Assembly: GCA_000769715.1 (NCBI GenBank)
Contig: JROS01000019.1
Location: forward strand, 1-62,860
Direction of reading: 5' to 3'
DNA from: Desulfobulbus sp. Tol-SR
GTDB taxonomy: Bacteria > Desulfobacterota > Desulfobulbia > Desulfobulbales > Desulfocapsaceae
Length of the DNA: 62,860 nucleotides
The notes under the pieces were generated by a model. It saw only the letters and a list, made by a program, of their open reading frames with translations, was not told the origin of the DNA and searched no databases. Positions 1 through 8,392 of this stretch are shown here, piece after piece. Numbering within the stretch: the stretch's first letter is position 1; each line of letters begins with the position of its first letter. Made by a program: the position numbers and the translations under genes.

Positions 1-1
1 T

Positions 2-532
2 TTTCGGTTCTTTTACGGTTATCATTCAGGCACTACTTACCCAAAATCTCCACCAATGCTTTTCTGTAACGACCCTCGCCTTCCGATAGATGACCTTGAC
101 AGGCACATATTGACGTACGGGCAAGCCTGCCTCGGCATATACGCCGATATCGGAATGCGATGGCCGGTAGGATCAACAACTGCTGATTTCCTGAAAGATT
201 TGGTAGCTCCATTCCTTATCTGGCAAGCATACTATGAAGCATTTGGCCAGCCCCCCCCTTGGGGCGAACGGAGTCACTTTGAACCGGGTATTCTCGAATT
301 CTACAAAGACATGTTAGGCCAAATAGAGGACATGAATGTGATAGATTTCATACGTCTTCTCGCAAGAAAACATACTCCCCAAGGCCACGAGCTTTGCCCG
401 TGCGGGTCTGGTAATAAACTAAGGAATTGTCACAAATTGAAGTTCCATAGACTGCTCCTTGGTTGTCAAAATTGTTCCGCATTTTTTCTTACTGCTTCGG
501 GAATGGGTTCATTTTTTTCACTATATCAATGA
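2..532 (+). CDS. SEC-C motif protein, possible E2-like (UBC) fold; 5' partial
   Basis: The frame is open from the first bases of the window, so the true start lies upstream; the first internal ATG is at 56. The C-terminal part carries a SEC-C zinc motif (CPCGSG, then NCH about nine residues later), seen at the ends of SecA and many accessory proteins. The N-terminal part contains YP, then PP, then DRHI, then G-x-ACL, with a tryptophan nine residues after the CL. That order resembles bacterial ubiquitin-conjugating (E2-like) domains, where this cysteine would be catalytic; this is a suggestion, not a firm call. The gene is AT-rich compared with its downstream neighbour, which suggests recent acquisition. 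Its stop overlaps the ATG of the permease gene by 4 bp. About 30 residues follow the SEC-C motif, so the tail may be rearranged. Confidence 0.6.
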   Translation, partial: FRFFYGYHSGTTYPKSPPMLFCNDPRLPIDDLDRHILTYGQACLGIYADIGMRWPVGSTTADFLKDLVAPFLIWQAYYEAFGQPPPWGERSHFEPGILEFYKDMLGQIEDMNVIDFIRLLARKHTPQGHELCPCGSGNKLRNCHKLKFHRLLLGCQNCSAFFLTASGMGSFFSLYQ

Positions 533-2175
533 CATCTCGTCTCTTCCAGCCCTGGCTGCGCGGCGGCCGCCATCGTTTCTTCCCCGGCGGCCGGATCGGC
601 CTGCGGGCCCTGTCGATCCTCGGTCTCGGCATCGTTGTCGGCGTCATCCTCCACCTGGTGACGCTGCGGGTGTTGACCTACTTCCACGGCCAGAACGAGC
701 TGGGAGTCATCCTCAGCCTGAAGATCTTCCAGATGGTGTGGATCACCGTCTTCGCCATGCTGATCTTCTCGGCGATGGTGACCTCGGTCTCCACCCTGTA
801 CCTGTCGAGCGACAACGAGATCATCCTCGCCGCCCCGGTCGCCGAAGGGGAAGTCTACCTGATGCGCTACCTGACCATCACCGTCGACACCTCATGGATG
901 GTGCTGATCTTCTCCGTGCCGGTCTTCGGCGCCTTTGCCCGGGTCTTCGATGCCGGCTGGCTGTTCTGGCCTCTGCTGCTGGTCGCCGTCCCGGCCACCG
1001 CCTGCATCGCCACGGCCACGGCGATGCTCGCCACGGTCGTGCTCGTCTATTTTTTCCCGGCCCGGCGCACCAAGGACATCGTCCTCTACCTGTCGCTGCT
1101 GTTCGGTATCCTGCTCTACCTCATCTTCCGCCTGATGCGGCCCGAGGACCTGGTCGACCCCGAGCGCTACGGCCAATTCATCGAGTATTTCTCCGCCATC
1201 TCCACCCCGGCCGGACCGTGGCTGCCGGCCGGCTGGTCCTCCGCCCTGCTCAGCACCTATCTGCTCGACGGCCGGGTCGACTGGCTGCTGGCCGGCCTGC
1301 TGCTGACCACCCCCATGGTGCTGTTCTTCGCCGGTGAACTGGCGATGCGCCGCTGGTTTTTCGCCGGATTCACCCGGTCACAGGAATCGTTCGGCGGTCA
1401 TGTGCGGTTCCGGGCCGCCACGCGCCTGCACTCGACCTGGGCCTGGATCTGGCGCAAGGAACTGAAGTATTTTCTCCGCGACACCAGCGAGTGGTCGCAG
1501 CTGTTCATGGTCGGGGCCCTGATCGTCGTCTATCTCTATAATTTCAAGGTGCTGCCGCTCGATCGCTCGCCGATCCCGACCGAATACCTGGCCCGGATGA
1601 TCGCCTTCGCCAATATTGCCCTGGTCGGGTTCATCGCCGCCTCGCTGGCGGCCCGCTTCGTCTACCCGTCGCTCAGCGCCGAGCGCGGCGCCTTCTACCT
1701 GATCGGCAGCGCGCCGCTGGCCCTCGGCCGCTACCTGCTGTACAAGTATCTCTTCTACCTGCTGCCCTTCACCTGTCTCACCGTGCTGCTGGTCACCGTG
1801 TCGAACCATCTGCTGGAAATCACCGGACCGATGTGGCTGGTGTCCCTCTTTCTCTCCCTGCTGATCACCTGGACCACGGTCGCCATGGCGCTCGGCTTCG
1901 GTATCTGGTTCGTCGACTTCAAATCGGAGAACCGGGTGTCGGCGATGGGTCCGGGGGCAATGCTCTACCTGTTGTGCGCCATTCTCTACCAGCTGGCGCT
2001 GCTCGGCCCCATGACCTATCCCGTCTACCGCCTGGCCAGAAGGTGGATGCGGACCGCCATCCTGCCCCCGACCGATGCCCTGATCCTTTCGGCCTGGGCC
2101 GTCGGCGCGGTGGCCGTCTCCTTCCTGATCGCCTTCATGCTGTGTCGGCACAGCATGCACACCTTACAAAAATAG
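529..2175 (+). CDS. ABC-2 type exporter permease (putative ABC exporter family)
   Basis: A polytopic membrane protein of 548 residues with about 10-12 hydrophobic segments in two halves, separated by a cytoplasmic region near residues 290-330. The composition and layout match large ABC exporter permeases that pair with a separate ATPase; no ATPase gene is visible, so it should lie upstream of the window. I chose ATG 529 because the frame upstream is AT-rich and runs inside the preceding gene, while GC-rich permease coding begins at this point. No clear Shine-Dalgarno precedes it. An abrupt composition change at about 535 suggests that foreign DNA now abuts this gene, so the original N-terminus or operon head could have been lost. 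Substrate unknown. Confidence 0.7.
   Translation: MTSRLFQPWLRGGRHRFFPGGRIGLRALSILGLGIVVGVILHLVTLRVLTYFHGQNELGVILSLKIFQMVWITVFAMLIFSAMVTSVSTLYLSSDNEIILAAPVAEGEVYLMRYLTITVDTSWMVLIFSVPVFGAFARVFDAGWLFWPLLLVAVPATACIATATAMLATVVLVYFFPARRTKDIVLYLSLLFGILLYLIFRLMRPEDLVDPERYGQFIEYFSAISTPAGPWLPAGWSSALLSTYLLDGRVDWLLAGLLLTTPMVLFFAGELAMRRWFFAGFTRSQESFGGHVRFRAATRLHSTWAWIWRKELKYFLRDTSEWSQLFMVGALIVVYLYNFKVLPLDRSPIPTEYLARMIAFANIALVGFIAASLAARFVYPSLSAERGAFYLIGSAPLALGRYLLYKYLFYLLPFTCLTVLLVTVSNHLLEITGPMWLVSLFLSLLITWTTVAMALGFGIWFVDFKSENRVSAMGPGAMLYLLCAILYQLALLGPMTYPVYRLARRWMRTAILPPTDALILSAWAVGAVAVSFLIAFMLCRHSMHTLQK
2136..2157. repeat. Perfect 9-bp hairpin at the permease 3' end
   Basis: Arms at 2136-2144 and 2149-2157 (CATGCTGTG and its complement) enclose a TCGG tetraloop. 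The hairpin lies inside the last codons of the permease. No T-tract follows directly, so it is not a standard terminator, but it could attenuate or stabilise the transcript. Nothing else is recognisable in the spacer up to 2330 except the ribosome site of the next gene. Confidence 0.4.
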
Positions 2176-2330
2176 CCGTGGCCCGAGGCGTCGGCGAGGT
2201 CCTTCGGGACTCCCGGCTTTTTCATCACCCGCACGATATTTTCGGTGACAAATCGAGGCCGGGGGATAAGATAAACAGGACAGCAGCACGGTAAGCAGTA
2301 CCCTCTTCCCTTTGACAGACAGGAGCGGCG

Positions 2331-3986
2331 ATGATTATCGGCATAGATGTCGGTGGAACCCATGCCGACGGCGTGCTTCTCGAAGGCACCAAACTGGTGG
2401 CCAAGCACAAGGTCATCGTCGACCAGGACCATCTGAGCGAGACGGTCATCGCCCTGCTCAGGGACCTGATCCCGGAAGACCGCCGGCAATTGGAGAGGAT
2501 TCACCTCAGCAGCACGCTCGCCACCAACGCCATCGTCACCGGCAACCTCGAGCCGATCGGCATGCTGATCCAGGCCGGCCCCGGCATCAATCCGGACTTC
2601 CTCGCCCAGAATGGCCCGACCTGGTTCCTTGACGGCGTCATCGATCACCGCGGTCATATCATCCGCGACCCCGACACCCGACTGATCGACGAGGCGGCGG
2701 CGGCGATGCGGCAGGCCGGTATCGACTCGGTCGGCATCGTCACCAAATTTTCCTACCGCAACAGTATCCACGAACGATTCATCGCCGACCGCCTCGGCTC
2801 CCGATTTTCCCATATCTGCATGGGTCACCAGATCTCCGGACTGCCCAACTTCCCCCGAAGGGTGTACTCCACCTGGCTCAACGCCTCGCTGACCCAACAG
2901 TTCCACCGCTTCAAGGAAGCAATCGAGCAGGGTCTGGCCCATCTCGGCATCGACTGCCCCTGTCATATCCTCAAGGCCGACGGCGGCACCATCCCCTTCG
3001 CCCGGGCCATCGAATTTCCCTGCGAGAGCGTGCACTCCGGACCATCGGCCAGCGTCATGGGCTGCCTCGCCCTGGCCGGCCAGCCGAGTGACTCGATCCT
3101 CCTCGATATCGGCGGCACCACGACCGACATCTCGCTGCTGGTCGACGGCGTACCGCTGCTGGAACCTTACGGCATCAACATCGCCGGCCGACCGACCCTC
3201 ATCCGGGCCCTCAATACGATCAGCGTCGGCCTCGGCGGCGACAGTGCCGTCGGGTTTGCCGACCGGGAGTTCCACATCGGCCCCAGGCGCAACGGCCCGC
3301 CGATGGCCCAGGGCGGAACAACGCCGACACCGACGGACGCCATGGTCGTGCTTGGCCTGCTGGCGGTCGGATCAGCGGAAAAGGCCGTCGCCGCGATGAA
3401 CAGCCTTGGTACCGGATGGGACCCGGAGGAAACGGCCGGACGCCTGCTCGCCACCTTCGCCGAGCGTGTCCGCCAGGCAGTGGCGGCAATGATCGATTCG
3501 GTCTTCAGCCGGCCGGTCTATACCGTCTCCGCCCTGCTGCACCGCCGCCGCATCATTCCGGAGAGGCTGATCGTCATCGGCGGACCGGCGGCCGCCCTCA
3601 AACAGATCCTGGAAAGCTGCTTCACCCTGCCCTGCACCGTCCCGACCGATTACGAGGTTGCCAATGCCGTCGGCGCGGCCCGGACCCAGCTGACCGCCCA
3701 GGCGACGCTCTACGCCGATACCGCCGACGGCCGGGTCAGCATCCCCGAGATCTCCTGCCTCGAGGACATTCCCAATCGCTTCGGCATGGCCGAGGCGGAA
3801 ACCAAACTGGAACAGGTGATCCGCGGCATCGCCTCGGAAATGGGGATGACCGACAGGCCGGAGATCGATTTCCTGGAGCGGCTCGAAATGAATGTCATCC
3901 GCGGTTTCGAAACCTCGGGCAAAATATTGAACCTCAAGGCCCAGATCAGGCCCGGCCTGGCCGCCGTCAAGGGAGTACAGCGATGA
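2331..3986 (+). CDS. Hydantoinase/oxoprolinase family protein (HyuA-like, stand-alone)
   Basis: 551 residues of the hydantoinase A/oxoprolinase superfamily, an ASKHA-fold ATP-dependent family acting on cyclic amides such as hydantoins, 5-oxoproline and N-methylhydantoin. The N-terminus IGIDVGGTHADG is the first phosphate-binding motif. LDIGGTTTDIS near residue 265 is the second, and IGGPAAAL near residue 425 fits the adenosine motif. A GGAG ribosome site lies just before ATG 2331. No HyuB-type partner is visible. The stop overlaps the start of the HDAC-like gene (ATGA), so the two are translationally coupled and probably work together. The substrate cannot be read from sequence. Confidence 0.85.
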   Translation: MIIGIDVGGTHADGVLLEGTKLVAKHKVIVDQDHLSETVIALLRDLIPEDRRQLERIHLSSTLATNAIVTGNLEPIGMLIQAGPGINPDFLAQNGPTWFLDGVIDHRGHIIRDPDTRLIDEAAAAMRQAGIDSVGIVTKFSYRNSIHERFIADRLGSRFSHICMGHQISGLPNFPRRVYSTWLNASLTQQFHRFKEAIEQGLAHLGIDCPCHILKADGGTIPFARAIEFPCESVHSGPSASVMGCLALAGQPSDSILLDIGGTTTDISLLVDGVPLLEPYGINIAGRPTLIRALNTISVGLGGDSAVGFADREFHIGPRRNGPPMAQGGTTPTPTDAMVVLGLLAVGSAEKAVAAMNSLGTGWDPEETAGRLLATFAERVRQAVAAMIDSVFSRPVYTVSALLHRRRIIPERLIVIGGPAAALKQILESCFTLPCTVPTDYEVANAVGAARTQLTAQATLYADTADGRVSIPEISCLEDIPNRFGMAEAETKLEQVIRGIASEMGMTDRPEIDFLERLEMNVIRGFETSGKILNLKAQIRPGLAAVKGVQR

Positions 3987-5299
3987 ATTCCTTCATGCCC
4001 CGGGCGCAGAACCGCACCGCCCTGATCCTCTTCCCGGCCTTCGACTGGTGCATCAGCCCGACCCACCCCGAGCGGGAGGAACGCCTCCTCTACACCCGCG
4101 ACCAGCTGATCGAGGAAGGTCTCGAGGATGTCGACAACATCGTCTTCCTCAATCCCGAACTGGCCACCCATGCCGATATCGACCGGGTCCATCTCTGCGC
4201 CCCCTCGTCCGCCAGGCTGCTCACCGAATCGCACCTGATCTCCGCCGGCGCCACCCTCCGCATCGCCCGGGCGATCATGGACAAGGAGGCGGAGAAGGCC
4301 TTCGCCATCGTCCGTCCGCCCGGCCACCACGCGATGCAGACGGTCTTCGGCGACCGCGGCTTCTGTATCGTCAATATCGAGGCGATCATGATCGAGTACA
4401 TCCGCCGCCATTACGGGGTGAGAAAGGTCGCGATCGTCGATACCGACTGCCACCATGGCGACGGCACCCAGGATATTTACTATAACGATCCCGACACCCT
4501 GTTCATCTCGCTGCACCAGGACGGCCGGACCCTCTTCCCCGGCACCGGCTTCATCCGCGAGTCGGGCGGCCCCGCCGCCGACGGCTATACCATCAACCTG
4601 CCGCTGCCGCCCAATACCGGCGAGGACGGCTTCGACATGGTGATGGAGCGGGTGGTCATGCCGATCCTCGACGAGTTCAAGCCGGAGTTGATCATCAACT
4701 CGGCCGGCCAGGACAATCACTACACCGACCCGATCACCAACATGAACTTCACCGCCCAGGGTTATGCCCGGCTCAACCGGCGGCTCAATCCCGATATCTG
4801 CGTCCTCGAGGGCGGCTATTCGATCGAGGGGGCCCTGCCCTACACCAACCTCGGCATCATCCTGGCGATGGCCGGCATGGACTATTCCCATGTCAAGGAG
4901 CCCGATTACGACCAGGCCCGATTCCGCCAGCCGGAGGAGATGAGCCAGTATATCGCCGGCGTCTGCGACAAGGCCCTCGAGGTCTTCGCCAACCGCGGCC
5001 GGACCAAGAAGGAGGCCCTGAAGAAGAAGGTGGTCGGCGAACGCAAGAGCATCTTCTACGACACCACCGGCTTCAACGTCGACGAGACCCGTCAATATCA
5101 CCTCTGCCCCGACTGCCCCGGCTATACCGAGGTCACCGCCACCAGCCCCCGGGCCCGGATCCACGCCTTCACCGTCCCCTTCAACGCCTGCCCGACCTGC
5201 CAGCGCACCGCGCGGAATCTCTTCAGTGCGGCCCAGCCGGTTCCCCAGACCATCACCGCCCTGCAGGACCGGGTCGCCGATATCTACGAGACCAAATAA
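3983..5299 (+). CDS. Histone deacetylase-family hydrolase with C-terminal Cys pairs
   Basis: 438 residues. Zn-dependent deacetylase (arginase/HDAC fold), removing acyl groups from amines such as acetylpolyamines or acetyl-lysine. Active-site features are all present: RPPGHHA with H115/H116, DTDCHHGDGT with metal ligands D155 and H157, the third metal ligand D244 in SAGQD, and the catalytic tyrosine Y279 in GGYS. After about residue 320 there is an extension not typical of the core family. It contains CPDC (375-378) and CPTC (403-406), which looks like a zinc ribbon. The ATG overlaps the stop of the HyuA-like gene. The pairing suggests sequential hydrolysis of an N-acylated or cyclic amide compound; that is inference. 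Confidence 0.85.
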   Translation: MNSFMPRAQNRTALILFPAFDWCISPTHPEREERLLYTRDQLIEEGLEDVDNIVFLNPELATHADIDRVHLCAPSSARLLTESHLISAGATLRIARAIMDKEAEKAFAIVRPPGHHAMQTVFGDRGFCIVNIEAIMIEYIRRHYGVRKVAIVDTDCHHGDGTQDIYYNDPDTLFISLHQDGRTLFPGTGFIRESGGPAADGYTINLPLPPNTGEDGFDMVMERVVMPILDEFKPELIINSAGQDNHYTDPITNMNFTAQGYARLNRRLNPDICVLEGGYSIEGALPYTNLGIILAMAGMDYSHVKEPDYDQARFRQPEEMSQYIAGVCDKALEVFANRGRTKKEALKKKVVGERKSIFYDTTGFNVDETRQYHLCPDCPGYTEVTATSPRARIHAFTVPFNACPTCQRTARNLFSAAQPVPQTITALQDRVADIYETK

Positions 5300-5343
5300 C
5301 GCCCATTGCATATCGGCTCACCCCGAACTGTCCAGCCACGCCT

Positions 5344-5363
5344 GTTCCCCGGTTAAGGGGAAC
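5344..5363. terminator. Hairpin between convergent genes
   Basis: A perfect 7-bp stem (GTTCCCC/GGGGAAC) with a 6-nt loop sits between the HDAC-like gene (+) and dctM (-). There is no strong T-tract on either side, so termination activity is inferred from position and symmetry. Confidence 0.45.
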
Positions 5364-5368
5364 CGCAT

Positions 5369-6646
5369 CTACCTGAGCATGCCGACCAGCGCCATGGTCA
5401 GTGGCGGCCAGTAGGTGATGATCGCCAGATCGACCAGCAGCACAAGAAGAAAGGGCACGATCCGGCGGCAGATCGCCGCCAGACGGTCGCCGGAGATCGA
5501 CGAGGAGACGATCAGGCAGATCCCCATCGGCGGGGTCAGCATGCCGATCGCCAGGTTGGTGACGACGATCACCCCGAGGTGGATCAGATCGATCCCCAGA
5601 TCCGGCAGCAGCGCCACGATCATCGGCACCAGCAGGATCAGGGCGGCGGTGGTCTCGACGAAGGTGCCGGCGATCAGCAGGACCAGGTTGACCGACAGCA
5701 GCAGCAGGAGCCGGTTGTCGGTCAGCGCCAGCAGGCCGGCGGCCATCCGGACCGGGATATCCTCGATGGCGGCGATCCAGCTGAACACCGAGGCGCAGGC
5801 GATGATGAACATGACGATCGCGGCGGTGATCGACCCGGTGATGAACAACCGCGGCAGGTCGCGCGGGGCGATCCGCCGATACACGGCCATGCCGACGACG
5901 AGGCCGTAGACCACCGCCACCGCCGCCGATTCGGTGGCGGTGAAGATCCCGGAGAGGATGCCGCCGAGGATGATGACCGGGGCGCCGAGGGCCAGCAGGG
6001 CCCGGCGTCCGGTCCGCAGAACCTCGGCCGGCGAAAAGGGGGCCTGGGCCCCATAGCCCTGCCGTCTGGAGATCAGGCTCGAGACGATGATCAGCGACAG
6101 ACCGATCAGCAGACCGGGGAGGACGCCGGCGGTGAACAGCCGGCCGATCGAGGCCCCGGTGAGGAAACCGAAGACGATCATCGGGATCGACGGCGGAATG
6201 ATGATCCCGATCGACCCGCCCGAGGCCTGGACCGCGGCGGCGAAATCGGAGCGATAGCCGGATTTCTTCATCGCCGGGATCAGGATCGAGCCGACCGCCG
6301 CGGTATCGGCCGCCGCCGAGCCGGAGATGCCGGCGAAGAACATCGCCGAGACCACCGCCACCGCCGCCATGCCGCCGGGCAGCCAGCCGACCAGGGCGGT
6401 GGCGAAATCGATCAGCCGTCGGCTGATGCCCCCTTGCTCCATGATGGTCCCGGCGAACATGAACAGCGGTACCGCCAGCAGGTGGAAGGAATCGGTCCCG
6501 GAAAACAGCCGCTGGATGACCATCTGCAGCGGAAAATCGCCTTGGCAGGCGATGGCGGCGACCGAGGCGGCGCCGATGGCGACGGCGATCGGGGTGTCGA
6601 TCAGGAACAGGACGAGCAGGACCACCAGCAGGATCTCAGCGGTCAT
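5369..6646 (-). CDS. dctM: TRAP transporter large permease (DctM)
   Basis: 425 residues, almost wholly hydrophobic, with the repeated helical-hairpin pattern of the TRAP DctM subunit (12-13 membrane helices). It begins with a short TM followed by the DTPIAVAIG segment usual for the family. Motifs include GGSIGIIIPPSIPMI near residue 145 and TPPMG near residue 370. It is the third gene of dctPQM, and its start overlaps the dctQ stop by 11 bp. It forms the sodium-driven channel that moves organic acids delivered by DctP. The nearby class I fumarase suggests C4-dicarboxylates as substrate, but TRAP specificity cannot be read reliably from sequence. Confidence 0.95.
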   Translation of the reverse strand: MTAEILLVVLLVLFLIDTPIAVAIGAASVAAIACQGDFPLQMVIQRLFSGTDSFHLLAVPLFMFAGTIMEQGGISRRLIDFATALVGWLPGGMAAVAVVSAMFFAGISGSAAADTAAVGSILIPAMKKSGYRSDFAAAVQASGGSIGIIIPPSIPMIVFGFLTGASIGRLFTAGVLPGLLIGLSLIIVSSLISRRQGYGAQAPFSPAEVLRTGRRALLALGAPVIILGGILSGIFTATESAAVAVVYGLVVGMAVYRRIAPRDLPRLFITGSITAAIVMFIIACASVFSWIAAIEDIPVRMAAGLLALTDNRLLLLLSVNLVLLIAGTFVETTAALILLVPMIVALLPDLGIDLIHLGVIVVTNLAIGMLTPPMGICLIVSSSISGDRLAAICRRIVPFLLVLLVDLAIITYWPPLTMALVGMLR

Positions 6647-7121
6647 CGCCCGTCTCCCGCAGCTCGCGGCACAGGAAGAGGAGGCAGTGGCAGACGAGGA
6701 TGACGCCGGCCACCGGGATGATCACCACCACCAGCCACAGCGGCAGGGCCAGGGCGGGGCTGATCTGCAGACGGACAAAGTGGCTGAAGATCGCCCCCTG
6801 CCAGATCAGCACCGCAAAAAATCCGAGACAGACGAGATGGACGGCCATCGCCTTGACCCGGCGCCAACCCGGTCCCAGCCAGGCCGACAGGACATCGATG
6901 CCGGGGTGGGCGCGGCGGTAATAGGCGGCGGCCGCCCCGAGAAAAGTCAGCCACACCAGGAGATAGCGGGCCACCTCCTCCGACCAGAACAGGGAATGGT
7001 TGAAGAGGTAGCGGCAGACCACCTGGACGGCGACGACCACCGCCATCGCGATGCCGAGGATCGCCAGCAGGGCCTCCGTCCCCCGGTTGATCCAGGCGTT
7101 GATCCTGGCAAACAGCTCCAC
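6636..7121 (-). CDS. dctQ: TRAP transporter small permease (DctQ)
   Basis: 161 residues with four predicted membrane helices. The EEVARYLLVWLTFLGAA segment near residue 48 is the hallmark of DctQ subunits, as is the following pattern with H-P-G-I-D. It associates with DctM in the membrane. It starts 3 bp after the dctP stop and overlaps dctM, so the three genes form one transcript. Confidence 0.93.
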   Translation of the reverse strand: MELFARINAWINRGTEALLAILGIAMAVVVAVQVVCRYLFNHSLFWSEEVARYLLVWLTFLGAAAAYYRRAHPGIDVLSAWLGPGWRRVKAMAVHLVCLGFFAVLIWQGAIFSHFVRLQISPALALPLWLVVVIIPVAGVILVCHCLLFLCRELRETGDDR

Positions 7122-7124
7122 CGG

Positions 7125-8108
7125 CTACCGGCCCTGCACCGCTTCCAGCAACCGGAGCAGCATCGCCTTGACCCGCGGGTCCCGGTAGATGTCCATATCC
7201 TTGAGGCCGGCCACCTTGCGGCGCAGGCCGTCGATGTCGGGATGCTCCTCGACCACGAAGCCCTTCTCCTTCAAGAGCCGCAGCCGCTCGGCATCGCCGT
7301 CGCGGTTGTGCTGCCGCTGGTAGTGGGCCGCATCGCGCATCGCCGTGGCAAGCATCTCCTGGGTGGCGACGTCGAGGGTCCGCCACCAGGCCAGCGAGGC
7401 GACGTCGATATGCGGCGAGTACACATGGCGGCTCAGGGTCAGGTATTTCTGGACCTCCCACAGTTTGTACTCGACCATCAGCCACAACGGGTTCTCCTGG
7501 CCGTCGATCACCCGCTGCTCCAGTTCGGTGTAGACCGGCCACGGCATCGGCGTCGGGTTGGCGCCGAGGGTCTGCCAGATGGTTTTGTGCATCGCCGACG
7601 CCATCACCCTGATCTTCAGGCCCTTGACGTCCTCCGGCCCCTTGACCGGCCGGCGGCTGTTGGTCAGGTGGCGGAAACCGTTTTCGGAAAAGCACAGCCC
7701 CTTGAAGCCGGAGGTCTCCAGCGAGTCCAGGACTTCCCGACCGATCGGACCGTCGAGGATCGCATCGGCCTGCTCGCTGTCCTTGAACAGGAAGGGGTAG
7801 TCGATCACCCGGACGATGGGGTCGAAGGTGTCGAAGGGGCCGCTGGTGATGATCCCCATCTGCACCGTATTCATCTGGATCTGCTGCAGGATCTCGGTCT
7901 CGTTGCCGATCGAGGCGGAGTCGTAGATCTTGACGGTGATCGCCCCCTGCGACCGCTGCTCCACCAGTTCCCTGAACTTGTCGGCGGCGATATTCTGGGC
8001 CGAGCCCGGCTTGGTGACCACCCCGAGCTTGATCGTCATCGCCGCCCGCCCCGGGGCCCCCGTCAGGCCGACCAGCAGCAGCACCGCCATTATCAATAGT
8101 CTCTTCAT
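7125..8108 (-). CDS. dctP: TRAP transporter periplasmic substrate-binding protein (DctP)
   Basis: 327 residues with an N-terminal signal peptide (MKRLL, a hydrophobic stretch, cleavage near AxA at about residue 23). The mature part starts with the TIKLGVVTKPGS segment typical of DctP. The family arginine that binds the substrate carboxylate is probably in KGLKIRVMAS, near residue 147, followed by a region containing NPTPMPWPVYTELEQRVIDGQENP. It captures an organic acid in the periplasm and hands it to DctQM. A GGGAG ribosome site lies 5 nt before the ATG. It is transcribed divergently from the fumarase gene across a 284-bp spacer, so shared control is plausible. Confidence 0.93.
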   Translation of the reverse strand: MKRLLIMAVLLLVGLTGAPGRAAMTIKLGVVTKPGSAQNIAADKFRELVEQRSQGAITVKIYDSASIGNETEILQQIQMNTVQMGIITSGPFDTFDPIVRVIDYPFLFKDSEQADAILDGPIGREVLDSLETSGFKGLCFSENGFRHLTNSRRPVKGPEDVKGLKIRVMASAMHKTIWQTLGANPTPMPWPVYTELEQRVIDGQENPLWLMVEYKLWEVQKYLTLSRHVYSPHIDVASLAWWRTLDVATQEMLATAMRDAAHYQRQHNRDGDAERLRLLKEKGFVVEEHPDIDGLRRKVAGLKDMDIYRDPRVKAMLLRLLEAVQGR

Positions 8109-8291
8109 AGCATCTCCCGTTGTGATTGTCGGAGCCGACGCCTATCCGGTGACGGCGGCGCTCCGTTGTCGTTCCTTTCTATGTACGCCATTCCCCCGCC
8201 CGGTTCAACGTCCCGGGCCGTCTTTTTCCCGGCGGCGGCATTTTTGTCATGTTTTCAACCGCTGGGACAACCATTCAGCGCCAGCCGGGAC

Positions 8292-8321
8292 TTGACCGGC
8301 GACCGGATTTCGCAGTAGTAT
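8292..8321 (+). promoter_or_regulatory. Candidate sigma70 promoter for class I fumarase
   Basis: TTGACC at 8292-8297 and TAGTAT at 8316-8321, 18 bp apart, lie about 70 bp before the fumarase ATG in the dctP/fumarase divergent spacer. This is a motif match only; no operator is evident. Confidence 0.4.
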
Positions 8322-8392
8322 GGGGCGCTGATGTACCCTGTCTCCCAACCCATCAACAGCTCCGCCAACCCCAGCACGAGGAAGGACACGAC

